NCBI GenBank assembly: GCA_014193115.1
Contig: BJHQ01000003.1
Coordinates: 190,768 to 254,767 of the forward strand
Direction of reading: 5' to 3'
DNA from: Planctomycetota bacterium
Lineage (GTDB): Bacteria > Planctomycetota > UBA11346
DNA: 64,000 nt
Shown here: positions 1 to 7,742 of the stretch, in pieces
Numbering within the stretch: the first letter of the stretch is position 1
Layout: each line of letters starts with the position of its first letter
Translations under genes and position numbers: made by a program
Notes under the pieces: generated by a model
What the model was told of the DNA's origin: nothing
Databases searched by the model: none
The model's input: the letters and a program-made list of their open reading frames with translations, nothing else

Positions 1-407
1 GCAGCGGCGGCGGTCAGCGACGCATCGCCGAGCCCATCCGCAAGCCGAATGGCCTTGAGATGCTGGATGCCGACGACCAGCAGGAGCCGCTCCCCCGCAC
101 GGAATTCCAGGTGGGCATCGCCGTGGCACAAGCAATGCCATATCGAAAGCCCGGAGTCCCACGGCGTGTCCAACGCGTCGCCGAGTTCGGTGAAACGGCT
201 CTTCGCCAAGGTCACCACCCGGGGTTCCAACGTTTCATCGCGCAGGTGTTCAACGATCACCACCCGGTCAGCCGACGCCAATGCGGCCCGGATGCGGCTT
301 CCTGGATGGGTGATGACGGAGGCGGTGAAATAGCCGAGGACCAGGACCGCGGCGACACTGGTCCAGGCGAGGATCCAGCGATGACGAACTGCCGCCGGAT
401 AGGCCAT
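1..407 (-). CDS. Hypothetical single-pass membrane protein, C-terminus off the window
   Basis: The frame is open from an ATG at 405-407 (minus strand) to the left edge, so about 135 residues of the N-terminal part are present and the stop codon lies outside the window. The protein starts MAYPAAVRHRW and has one hydrophobic segment at about residues 11-31, which would act as a membrane anchor or uncleaved signal. The following region (motifs such as DRVVIVEHLRDE and WHCLCHGD) is soluble in character and matches no family I recognise. It lies downstream of the minus-strand kinase gene and could be cotranscribed with it, although a pair of hairpin repeats separates them. Confidence 0.6.
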   Translation of the reverse strand, partial: MAYPAAVRHRWILAWTSVAAVLVLGYFTASVITHPGSRIRAALASADRVVIVEHLRDETLEPRVVTLAKSRFTELGDALDTPWDSGLSIWHCLCHGDAHLEFRAGERLLLVVGIQHLKAIRLADGLGDASLTAAA

Positions 408-451
408 GGGTCATGGACGGAACCAACGATACCCAGGTTCCGGCCGCTCCC

Positions 452-512
452 TGGGAGCGCCGAGCGCCAGCTCGGCTGGAATGTGCCTGGGAGCGCCGAG
501 CGCCAGCTCGGC
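452..512. repeat. Two copies of an 18-nt perfect palindrome (REP-like family A)
   Basis: The hairpin GCCGAGC-GCCA-GCTCGGC occurs at 459-476 and again at 495-512, each preceded by TGGGAGC. Each copy has a 7-bp perfect stem and a 4-nt loop. The second is followed by TGGTTTTT, so on the plus strand it has the form of an intrinsic terminator, though both flanking genes run on the minus strand. The same unit recurs at 3425-3668 and 44014-44076. Confidence 0.85.
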
Positions 513-580
513 TGGTTTTTGAACGTTGGCGTTGCTCGCTCGCATGGCCCATGCCGAGCGAGCGCTCGGGTGAGCCGAGG

Positions 581-2068
581 TCAGGCGACCTTCCACACCC
601 GGCCGACCAGAGTCTTGAAGATCGAGGTCCGGCGCCCGACGCCTTTGCCGGCGAGGAGATCGAGGTCGGAGACCAGTTCGCCCCAGGTCTGGCAGCGTTC
701 TTCGACCCGGCGGGCGAGCATCCGGGCAAGCAGGTCGGCCACGGACTGGTCCAGGCCGGGCACCAGATGCTCTGCGGGAGTCCAGGTGTCGTGGACATGC
801 ATCAGCATCAGCTTGGCCGGATCAGGATGGCTGAAGAGGGTCCGACCGGTGATGGCGTGATAAAAAGTCGCGCCCAGGGCGTAGATGTCGCTGCGCTGGT
901 CGATGCGCCCCGCCGGTTCGCCCAGGCCCAGGCGCACGGCCTCCGGGGCGACATAGGCCGGCGTACCCATGACCTGGGTGCCCTTCAGCGCCTTGCGCAG
1001 GCTGGTCGTGCCGCTGTGGGCGGTGCCCTGCATGCTGGCCAGGGCGAAATCGGCGAGTTTCGCCTGGCCGTCGTCGGCGACCAGGATGTTGGCTGGCTTC
1101 AGATCATTGTGGACCAGCCCGACCCGCAGATGGCCGTGGGCCAGGCCCCGGGCGACCTGGCGGACGACTTCAAGGGCGCGGTCGACGGCGAGCCGGCCCT
1201 GGTCGCGGATCATCGCCTGCAAGCTGCGTCCTGAGACGTATTCGACGACCAGGTACGGATGGTCGCCGGTGTCGTCGAAATCGAACACCCGCATCAGGTT
1301 GGGATGGTTGAGCTTGGCCAGGATGCGGGCCTCGTTGGCGGTCATCGCCGCCGCCGCCGGGCCTTCGGCGCCAGAGCCGTCCTGCATCGCCGACGGCAGC
1401 AGGACCTTGACCACCACGTCGATGTCGAGAGAGGCATGGTGGGCGAGGTACACCATCGAGCTGGCGCCAGCGCCGATCTCGCGTTTCAGCAGGCAACGGC
1501 CGAGCTTTTCACCGACCTGGGGAACCCGGTAGCCGCCAGTGCCGACGGCGATGGTCATGCTCGCGGCCTGGCTGGCGCGGATCGCCCGGGTGAAGGTGGC
1601 GGTGCTCACGCCCTTGGTCGAGGCCTCGTCGATGGCGGCGGAGAGGTCCTCAGCGTTGAGCAGATCCGCCGATTGGGTGACGCCCAGCGCCGCGGCCAGA
1701 TCGCAATCGCGCAGGACGGTCTCGACCTGATCGAGGATCGCTCCGGTGTCGCCGGAAAAATTCGCCTGCGGCGGATCCGCGCAGCGCTCCAGCCGCCATT
1801 CGCCCGTGGGCAGCACCAGCGCCCGGGTCAAGGCAGGCGACGCGGCCAGTCCAGCGAAATGGACGCTGCGCAGCTCGCCGCCCTGGAAATGCAGGGTGGC
1901 CCGTTCCTGTTCGCTGCCGCCATCGGGCTCGACCACGAGTAGGCCGTCAGCGCGCTCGCGTACACAGGTGCGCAGGACCTCGATCAATCGGCCGCCAGCA
2001 TACCGACCCGACGATACCGTGGCCAGTCGGTCGGAATCAGTCGCGGTCACGGGGCTGGCGGTGGGCAT
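581..2068 (-). CDS. Ser/Thr protein kinase with N-terminal DUF4388-like region and altered HRD/DFG motifs
   Basis: This 495-residue protein has a kinase domain from about residue 188. Visible motifs are a glycine loop GAGASSMV (199-206), an invariant-type Lys in VVKV (K221), a catalytic loop HNDLKPANIL (320-329), DFA (340-342) where DFG is expected, and GTPAYVAPE (368-376). The catalytic Asp (D322) and the downstream Asn are present, so activity is possible, but HRD reads HND and the DFG glycine is alanine. The first 160 residues (VVEPDGG, ATLHFQGGELRSVHF) resemble the DUF4388/PATAN-type regulatory domain found in bacterial signalling proteins. No membrane segment is visible, so it is probably cytoplasmic. 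It is divergent from the Gfo-type oxidoreductase gene. The ATG at 2068 is chosen because it is the first start in an uninterrupted frame. Confidence 0.88.
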   Translation of the reverse strand: MPTASPVTATDSDRLATVSSGRYAGGRLIEVLRTCVRERADGLLVVEPDGGSEQERATLHFQGGELRSVHFAGLAASPALTRALVLPTGEWRLERCADPPQANFSGDTGAILDQVETVLRDCDLAAALGVTQSADLLNAEDLSAAIDEASTKGVSTATFTRAIRASQAASMTIAVGTGGYRVPQVGEKLGRCLLKREIGAGASSMVYLAHHASLDIDVVVKVLLPSAMQDGSGAEGPAAAAMTANEARILAKLNHPNLMRVFDFDDTGDHPYLVVEYVSGRSLQAMIRDQGRLAVDRALEVVRQVARGLAHGHLRVGLVHNDLKPANILVADDGQAKLADFALASMQGTAHSGTTSLRKALKGTQVMGTPAYVAPEAVRLGLGEPAGRIDQRSDIYALGATFYHAITGRTLFSHPDPAKLMLMHVHDTWTPAEHLVPGLDQSVADLLARMLARRVEERCQTWGELVSDLDLLAGKGVGRRTSIFKTLVGRVWKVA

Positions 2069-2234
2069 GCGTCGCTAGTGAAAAAGGTTCGGCTTCAACC
2101 TACACGCGGCGCTGCTTCTGGGCAAGGCGGCACGGTCAATGCAACCACCAGTCGGCCGCACTGCGCTTGCCCTGGCCGGATCTGGGTGAACCTCGCCCCT
2201 ACTGCATCCAGCCCTGACCAACCCCGAGTCCCCC

Positions 2235-3323
2235 ATGAGCAACGCCGACGGCATGACCTATGCACCCAAAGGGAAACCGGCTCCGGTGGTCGGGCCGGGA
2301 GAGTTCCGCTTTGCGGCGATGCATCTCGATCACGGCCATATCAACGGACAATGCCAGGGATTGATCGAGGCCGGCGCCGATCTGGTCGCGGTCTACGATC
2401 CCGATCCGGCCAAGGTCGAACGGTTCCAGAAGGCCTTTCCCCAGGCCGTGGCTGTCGATGATCCGCGGAAAATCCTGGAGGATCCCACGATCCGCTTGGT
2501 CGCCGCGGCGGCGGTGCCGTGCGACCGCGGGCCGCTGGGCGTGCGGGTGATGGACCACGGCAAGGACTACTTCACCGACAAGGCGCCTTTCACCAGCTTG
2601 GCCCAGCTGGCTGCGGCCCGGGCCGCGGTGGCCCGCACCGGGCGGAAATACGCGGTGTATTACAGCGAACGGATCCACGTCGAATGCGCCGTCGAAGCCG
2701 GGCGGCTGGTCCAGGCCGGCGCCATCGGCCGGGTCATCCAGGTCCTCGGCCTGGGTCCGCACCGGCTGAACGCGCCGTCGCGGCCGGGCTGGTTCTTCAC
2801 CAAGGCCCAGTACGGCGGCATCCTGACCGATATCGGCAGCCATCAGCTGGAGCAATTCTTGTTCTTCACCGGTGCGACTTCGGCCAAGGTCGCCTTCGCC
2901 CGGGTCGCCAACCACGCCCACCCCGAGCATCCTGAACTGGAGGATTTCGGCGAGGTGGCCGTGGTCAGCACCGATCCGCGCAGCGCCGGCGCCAGCGGCT
3001 ACCACCGGGTGGACTGGTTCACTCCCGCCGGCCTGAGCACCTGGGGCGACGGCCGGTTGGTGCTGCTCGGCACCGAGGGCACCATCGAACTGCGCAAATA
3101 TGTGGATGTCGCCGCGGCCAAGACCCAGGACCACCTGATCCTGACCGACGGCAAGGGCGAGCACCGCTGGCAGCTCCACGGCCAGGTCGGTTTCCCTTTC
3201 TTCGGTCAACTGGTCCGCGACTGCCTCGACCGCAGCGAAACCGCGATGACCCAGGACCACGCCTTCCTGGCCGCCGACCTGTGCCTGCGCGCCCAGGCGC
3301 TGGCCGATGCGGGTCGGGCCTGA
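2235..3323 (+). CDS. Gfo/Idh/MocA-family oxidoreductase
   Basis: The 362-residue product has a Rossmann-type N-terminus (FRFAAMHLDHGHINGQ, then VAVYDPDPAKVERF) and a C-terminal alpha/beta domain typical of NAD(P)-dependent sugar and inositol dehydrogenases. The family EKP motif appears as DKAP at about residues 115-118, keeping the catalytic-type lysine (K116). YGGILTDIGSHQLEQF matches the GGG..D.G.H segment lining the active site of the family. The substrate cannot be read from sequence; a sugar or sugar-derived polyol is likely, given the carbohydrate genes downstream. No strong ribosome binding site is visible; a second in-frame ATG lies six codons in (2253). It stands alone, divergent from the kinase gene. 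Confidence 0.85.
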   Translation: MSNADGMTYAPKGKPAPVVGPGEFRFAAMHLDHGHINGQCQGLIEAGADLVAVYDPDPAKVERFQKAFPQAVAVDDPRKILEDPTIRLVAAAAVPCDRGPLGVRVMDHGKDYFTDKAPFTSLAQLAAARAAVARTGRKYAVYYSERIHVECAVEAGRLVQAGAIGRVIQVLGLGPHRLNAPSRPGWFFTKAQYGGILTDIGSHQLEQFLFFTGATSAKVAFARVANHAHPEHPELEDFGEVAVVSTDPRSAGASGYHRVDWFTPAGLSTWGDGRLVLLGTEGTIELRKYVDVAAAKTQDHLILTDGKGEHRWQLHGQVGFPFFGQLVRDCLDRSETAMTQDHAFLAADLCLRAQALADAGRA

Positions 3324-3398
3324 TGCACCGCGGCGGCCCGTCCTGGGAAGGCCCAGCTCGGCCGGCGCTGGCCCAACCGCGGGTGAGGAGAGCCTCAA

Positions 3399-3415
3399 GC
3401 CGCACGGAGTGCGGC
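3399..3415. repeat. 17-nt palindrome (REP-like family B)
   Basis: GCCGCAC-GGA-GTGCGGC forms a 7-bp perfect stem with a 3-nt loop. The same element, in both orientations, is found five times at 21500-21770. Here it immediately precedes the family A tandem array. Confidence 0.8.
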
Positions 3416-3424
3416 GCTCCGGGC

Positions 3425-3668
3425 TGGGAGCGCCGAGCGCCAGCTCGGCCGTTGCGCGCGCAGTTCGCGCTGACGCATGACGTAGCCTGGGAGCGCCGAG
3501 CGCCAGCTCGGCCGTTGCGCGCGCAGTTCGCGCTGACGCATGACGTAGCCTGGGAGCGCCGAGCGCCAGCTCGGCCGTTGCGCGCGCAGTTCGCGCTGAC
3601 GCATGACGTAACCTGGGAGCGCCGAGCGCCAGCTCGGCCGTTGCGCGCGCAGTTCACGCGGACCTATG
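3425..3668 (+). repeat. 63-bp tandem repeat, about 3.9 copies, each containing the family A palindrome
   Basis: Units begin at 3425, 3488, 3551 and 3614, each opening TGGGAGCGCCGAGCGCCAGC. The first three are essentially identical; the third differs only near its end. The fourth is shorter and diverges after the GCGCGCAGTTC segment. Every unit carries an ATG at offset 53, and in the fourth unit this is the start codon (3666) of the next gene. The 342-base gap between the genes at 3323 and 3666 consists of this array plus the palindrome at 3399 and about 75 unremarkable bases. Confidence 0.92.
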
Positions 3669-4301
3669 ACCGCTGAGCGGCGGCGCTGGCTGCTGGTCGG
3701 CGGCTCGCCGCGGATCGCGGTGGACGCCGTGCGGTTCCTCCAGGCCAGAGGTTCCGGCGCGACCGCCCGACGGTTGCGCGAGTTGCTGGCCGAGAGCGGC
3801 ATTCCAAGCGATCTGCTGCTCAGCGACCCGGCAGAGGGCGCCACGGTCTATGGTGATCGCAGCGATCTCGATCAGGCCGTGCGGCGCTGGATCGGATCCA
3901 ACCCGACCGGCGGCATCGCCTTGTCGGCGGCGATCAATGATTGGCAGGTGGCATCGGTGGATGTCGAGCGTGATGGCGTCGCCACGCCGATCACCCGCGA
4001 TGATAAGGCGCCATCAGCGGCGACGGCGCTGAGTATCCGCCTGGTGCCGGCGCCCAAGCTGATTGACGCGCTGCGCGGCTGGGGTCACACCGGCCCGCTG
4101 ATTGGTTTCAAGTACGAGGCGGCCGCCACGGTGATCGGCTCGGCCCAGGCGCTGCTCAGCCGGACCGGCGCCAGCGCCGTGGTCGCCAACAGTTTGTCCG
4201 GGACGGTCCAGGCGCTGGTCGATGCCCAAGGTGTGCGCCGTTTCACCGATCGATCCGAGCTGCTCGCGGCCTTGGCCGAGCGCATGTCGGCCATCGCGTG
4301 A
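3666..4301 (+). CDS. CoaB-like phosphopantothenoylcysteine synthetase domain protein, stand-alone
   Basis: This 211-residue protein looks like the CoaB half of the bifunctional CoaBC enzyme, which joins 4'-phosphopantothenate and cysteine in coenzyme A synthesis. The N-terminal VGGSPRIAVDAVRFLQARGS corresponds to the family GGT.EPID.VR.I.N.SSG segment. ALSAAINDWQ corresponds to the AAV.DW motif, RLVPAPKLIDALR to the K.PK/L motif, and PLIGFKYE to L.GFKAET. The family's conserved Lys-containing motifs are only partly kept. No CoaC (flavin decarboxylase) domain is attached or adjacent. The stop overlaps the next gene's GTG start in GTGA, so it heads a three-gene operon. The start codon sits inside the last unit of the tandem repeat. 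Confidence 0.7.
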   Translation: MTAERRRWLLVGGSPRIAVDAVRFLQARGSGATARRLRELLAESGIPSDLLLSDPAEGATVYGDRSDLDQAVRRWIGSNPTGGIALSAAINDWQVASVDVERDGVATPITRDDKAPSAATALSIRLVPAPKLIDALRGWGHTGPLIGFKYEAAATVIGSAQALLSRTGASAVVANSLSGTVQALVDAQGVRRFTDRSELLAALAERMSAIA

Positions 4302-4825
4302 CTGGCGAGCACGTGACTGGCCAGCACGTCACCGGCCCGGCGACCTGCCGGCTCGACGACGCGGCGTTGCTCGCGCAGTGCACCGTCAGCTGGTTCCGTT
4401 CGAGTGGGCCTGGCGGACAGCACGCCAACAAGACCGATTCGGCGGTGCGGATCGCCCATCGTTCCAGCGGCGCCACCGCGCAGTGCCAGGACCATCGCCA
4501 GCGCGAACGCAATATCGCTGAGGCGTTGGTCCGGTTGCGCCTGCGCCTGGCCTGCACCCAGCGCGGCGGCAGCGATCCGGCGTGGCTCGACCCGTATCGG
4601 CGGGGACGCCAACTGACCTTGGGCGCCAACGCTCGGGACTATCCGGCGGTGGTCGCCTGCGCCCTCGACGCCCTGGCAGCTGCCCGCGGATCGCTGGCCG
4701 AGGCAGGCGCGGTGCTGGGCATCTCGACCAGCCAGCTCGCCCGGCTGCTCTGCGCCGATGGCGACGTGCGCGCCGCCGCCAATGCCCTGCGGGCGGAGCA
4801 TGGCGCGGGGCCGCTCCATGACTGA
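4298..4825 (+). CDS. Class I release-factor-like protein with GGQ domain (ArfB/peptide-release family)
   Basis: The 175-residue protein carries the peptidyl-tRNA hydrolysis motif in FRSSGPGGQHANKTDSAVRI. The GGQ loop acts in the ribosomal peptidyl-transferase centre. There are no codon-recognition domains (no PXT or SPF anticodon motif region), so it is not RF1 or RF2. Unlike ArfB it does not end in a basic tail; the C-terminal half (GSLAEAGAVLGISTSQLARL) looks like a small helix-turn-helix. It resembles the short release-factor-like proteins seen in several phyla whose role is presumed to be ribosome rescue or quality control. The GTG at 4298 overlaps the previous stop (GTGA); a second GTG lies at 4313. 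The folK start lies inside its last codons. Confidence 0.8.
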   Translation: MTGEHVTGQHVTGPATCRLDDAALLAQCTVSWFRSSGPGGQHANKTDSAVRIAHRSSGATAQCQDHRQRERNIAEALVRLRLRLACTQRGGSDPAWLDPYRRGRQLTLGANARDYPAVVACALDALAAARGSLAEAGAVLGISTSQLARLLCADGDVRAAANALRAEHGAGPLHD

Positions 4826-5276
4826 CTGGGCGGGGTGGTATGCGGTGGCAGTGGGCTCGAACCGAGGCGATCGCCTCGGTCATTTTGCTGCCGCATCACA
4901 GCGGCTGGAAGCGACTGGACAGATCCGCGTCGCGGCCAGGTCGTCAGTGGTCGAAGGCCCGGCGGTTGGTGGGCCAACCGGGCAAGGGCCGTACCTGAAT
5001 GCGGTGTGGCTGCTCGAAAGCGGTCTCGGCCCGCACCAACTGCTCGATGTCGTGCTGGCGGTGGAATCCGCTGGCGGACGGACCAGGACGGTGGTCTGGG
5101 GTCCGCGGACCATCGATCTCGATCTGATCCTGCGCGGTGACGGCCTGCGGGTGGCGACGCCGGTGCTGACCCTGCCCCATCCACGCTGGCGGTCGCGGCC
5201 GTTCGTCGCCGGACCGCTCCGGGAACTGGCCAACGATCATGCCTGGTTGCGCCAGCTCACAGCTGAAGACGTCTGA
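4818..5276 (+). CDS. folK: 2-amino-4-hydroxy-6-hydroxymethyldihydropteridine pyrophosphokinase (HPPK)
   Basis: The 152-residue protein catalyses pyrophosphate transfer from ATP to 6-hydroxymethyl-7,8-dihydropterin in folate synthesis. AVGSNRGDR at the N-terminus is the GSN.G.R motif that binds pterin and ATP. VWGPRTIDLDLIL is the HPPK signature with the Mg-binding D.D pair, and LPHPRWRSRPFVAGPL is the usual C-terminal P.P...R.FV...L segment. The ATG at 4818 overlaps the preceding stop by 8 nt and gives a normal family length; an upstream in-frame ATG (4758) would add 20 non-homologous residues. No other folate gene is nearby. Confidence 0.92.
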   Translation: MTDWAGWYAVAVGSNRGDRLGHFAAASQRLEATGQIRVAARSSVVEGPAVGGPTGQGPYLNAVWLLESGLGPHQLLDVVLAVESAGGRTRTVVWGPRTIDLDLILRGDGLRVATPVLTLPHPRWRSRPFVAGPLRELANDHAWLRQLTAEDV

Positions 5277-5690
5277 CTGATAACGGCCATCGACTCCCTG
5301 CCAGGTTCTGATTCCACAACATGCAGTTGGGAACCTCCGAACGCCAAGGGAGGGAAGGTTGGAAGAAGATCCGCCCGCACCCGTTTGGTTTTCCAGCCAG
5401 CGGAGAATCGCCTTGTTTTTTCCTTGGCATATTCGCGGTTCATCACACTTTTCAGGCTGGTCTGTCCTTTGGTGTCGCAGCTTGCTGCGGCAGGTTCGCA
5501 GATTGTGAGGTTGACTTCATCGACGCGGAGGGAACGAAGGGCGCCAGAGAACTTCCCCGCCGCGCGGGGCTCCGGCTTTGCGCCGGAGAGGTCGGCTTCG
5601 CCGTCCCAAGTGCTTGTTTGGGGGCTTGCCCGCCCCCGGACGCGCCATCCCCACGCAGCCTGCGGCTGCCCTCCACCCAAGGATCGTCCC
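5277..5690. other. Intergenic stretch with degenerate GC palindromes
   Basis: No convincing gene is visible in these 414 bases. The first 250 bases are visibly less GC-rich than the surroundings. The second half holds short stem-loops, including CTCCGGC-TTTGC-GCCGGAG and GGGGGC-TTGCC-CGCCCCC. Open frames here are short and have no family resemblance. It may be the remnant of a dispersed intergenic repeat. Confidence 0.5.
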
Positions 5691-6200
5691 ATGTCCATCG
5701 CCGACAGCTTGCTGCCCGAGTTCGACCACGAGATGGCGAACGTGCGCGCCTACCTCTCACTCATTCCTGCCGATCAGCTCACGTGGAAGCCCCATCCGAA
5801 GTCCTTCACGTTCCAGGCCCTCGGCACGCACCTCGCCTGGATCCCGAGCTGGGTGGAAGACACCCTGAAAAAGACTGAGCTCGACTTCGCTCCGGTGGGC
5901 GGCGAGCCGCTGAAATCCCCAACCTGCGACAGCGTCCAGGCGATGCTCGACTTGTACGACGCTGGTGCGGCCGCCGGCCGCGCCGCCCTGGCTGCGACTC
6001 CCGACAGCGATTTCTTTGTGCCCTGGACCCTGCGCGCCGGAGCCCACGTCATCTTCACGTTGCCGCGGATCGCCGTGGTCAGAAGTTTCGTGCTGAACCA
6101 CGCCGTCCATCACCGCGGCCAGTTGTCGGTGTACCTCAGGTTGCGCGACGTGGTGCTGCCGTCGGTCTACGGCCCGACCGCCGACCAGCAGACGATGTAA
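5691..6200 (+). CDS. DinB-family four-helix protein
   Basis: The 169-residue product fits the DinB/YfiT-like metal-binding four-helix-bundle superfamily (DUF664/DUF1572 relatives). The three candidate metal-binding histidines are H47 in GTHLAW, and H137 and H141 in LNHAVHHRGQL, the spacing expected for the family. Members include thiol S-transferases and many uncharacterised proteins, so the activity is not predictable. The ATG at 5691 begins the conserved first helix (LLPEFDHEM); the frame is open farther upstream but that part has no similarity. Its last 30 bp are duplicated at 10107-10136, at the end of the paralogous hydrolase gene. Confidence 0.82.
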   Translation: MSIADSLLPEFDHEMANVRAYLSLIPADQLTWKPHPKSFTFQALGTHLAWIPSWVEDTLKKTELDFAPVGGEPLKSPTCDSVQAMLDLYDAGAAAGRAALAATPDSDFFVPWTLRAGAHVIFTLPRIAVVRSFVLNHAVHHRGQLSVYLRLRDVVLPSVYGPTADQQTM

Positions 6201-6211
6201 GGCGCTTTTCG

Positions 6212-7489
6212 TCAGGGTTCCCGCGCCGGATGGACCGGCACCACTGCTGGATGCAGCCAGCCGACGGTGCCGTCGGTGCGGGTCACCCGGACGATGATCG
6301 GCCAGATCCGCGACGATGACGGCGTCCAGGTGAACGATGCCGTGGCGTTGCGGGTCGTGCCGATGTCGCCGCCGACGAAGGTGGCCGCGCCCACCGGTTC
6401 GCTCCACACGAAGGCCTCGGCCTTGGCCGCATCGGGGATGGTGACCTGAACCGCGATCGTCACGGGAATCCCGACCCGCAAGTTCAGGCCGTTATGATAG
6501 GCCGCATGCGAGCCATCCCCGAGATCGCCAGCGGCGTTGTAGGGTTTGCACGGCGCGATGATCTGTCCCCAGGGAAAGCGGCTGGTTGCCGCCCGGTAGA
6601 GGAAGGCGGTCTCGCGGTCCGGCAGCCACGAAGCGCGATCCCGGCGTTCAGCCGGGAAATCGTTGAAGGGAGCGATGAGGAGGTCGTCGGGAGCCGGCCG
6701 CTCGACCGGAGTCCAGAATCCGCTGGTGTCCGCCAACCAGCCGTCGGTCTCAGGGATCGTGCGCAGTTCCGCCCGTCCCTCCCGCGGATCCCAGCCAGCC
6801 GGCACGCGCAGGCGATGGACCTGATCCCAATAGGCCATCGCGAACGGGATGACCTCGGCGACCGTGTGGACCTTCTGCCATTGGATGAAGAAGGCCCGCT
6901 GCGTGCCGCTGGTCGAGCGGAGCCAGGGCGGGCCGAGGGACTCGGTCCGGCGGCTGCGATCCGCCGAGAACACATCCTCGACATCCGTGGCGATCTTCAG
7001 GTTGGGTGTATGCGGCCCGTCGCCATCCCGGGTGCCTTGGTCGAAACCATTGGCGAATGACAGCAATTGGCCGGGAAGACCCTTGGTCACGATCAGGTTG
7101 ATGCCAGAGAACCGGCTGTACCCATAGGTGCAGATCGGCACGTGGACCAGCTCTGGATGACCGGTGCGCGCGGCGAGATGGGACACGGTGCTGCGCAGCA
7201 GCGCACCGTGGTCGCCATTGTAGACATTGCGGGCAGAACGCAGGTATCCCCAGCCCATCACCCGGAGGATTTCGGCCCATTCCTCATGATGCGAGATGCC
7301 GTCTTCGAGCACGATGCCGCGCAGCACCGGGACATCCTCGGGAACCCAGCCATGCATCCGTCCTGGACCATCGGGAGCAACCTCGGCATCGATCGCCGCT
7401 ACGACCACCAGGGTCATCAACCAGGACGCGATGGTCGTCAGGACGCGCCACCAGCCAGGTGGACCAGCATGGACTTTTGCCGTGTGCAT
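6212..7489 (-). CDS. Secreted alpha/beta-hydrolase-like protein, paralogue of the gene at 10149-11366
   Basis: The 425-residue protein has a hydrophobic segment at about residues 15-33 that would serve as a signal peptide or anchor. It is closely similar along its length to the 405-residue product at 10149-11366 and more distantly to the hydrolase domain of the product at 7743-9992. The shared core is VP.DVPVLRGI, ...NVYNGDHGALL, TGHPEL and GYSRFSG, in which S125 sits where the nucleophile serine of an alpha/beta hydrolase would be. The Asp and His of a catalytic triad cannot be assigned with confidence, so it could be an inactive or binding member. The C-terminal 80 residues (TTRNATASFTWTPSS) resemble a beta-sandwich. 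Its 3' end converges on the DinB-family gene with an 11-nt gap. Confidence 0.6.
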   Translation of the reverse strand: MHTAKVHAGPPGWWRVLTTIASWLMTLVVVAAIDAEVAPDGPGRMHGWVPEDVPVLRGIVLEDGISHHEEWAEILRVMGWGYLRSARNVYNGDHGALLRSTVSHLAARTGHPELVHVPICTYGYSRFSGINLIVTKGLPGQLLSFANGFDQGTRDGDGPHTPNLKIATDVEDVFSADRSRRTESLGPPWLRSTSGTQRAFFIQWQKVHTVAEVIPFAMAYWDQVHRLRVPAGWDPREGRAELRTIPETDGWLADTSGFWTPVERPAPDDLLIAPFNDFPAERRDRASWLPDRETAFLYRAATSRFPWGQIIAPCKPYNAAGDLGDGSHAAYHNGLNLRVGIPVTIAVQVTIPDAAKAEAFVWSEPVGAATFVGGDIGTTRNATASFTWTPSSSRIWPIIVRVTRTDGTVGWLHPAVVPVHPAREP

Positions 7490-7742
7490 GCATGAAAATA
7501 CGCGGCGGATGCCTCGGCGTTCCGGCGCATTCGCGACGAAGCCAGCGGCGATGCGACATATCCACCAACGTTGTCACACCGGGCGAGGTAAACACGACCG
7601 ATCAAGATGGTGGATGTTCGCCCCATCTTCCTGCGGCTGAACAACCGCGCCCGGTCACGCGCCCGATCACGCGCCGGATGGACCGGGGGCAGGCATGCCC
7701 CCGGGTTGGCAACGAATCTCCATGCGATCGTATCATCTCACC

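Noticed and set aside
3425..3668. CRISPR-like array
   Set aside because: The units are directly adjacent without variable spacers and no cas genes are present; it is a simple tandem repeat.
5277..5690. tRNA, small RNA or riboswitch in the AT-richer stretch
   Set aside because: No cloverleaf, no T-loop consensus and no conserved riboswitch motif could be made out; only short palindromes are present.
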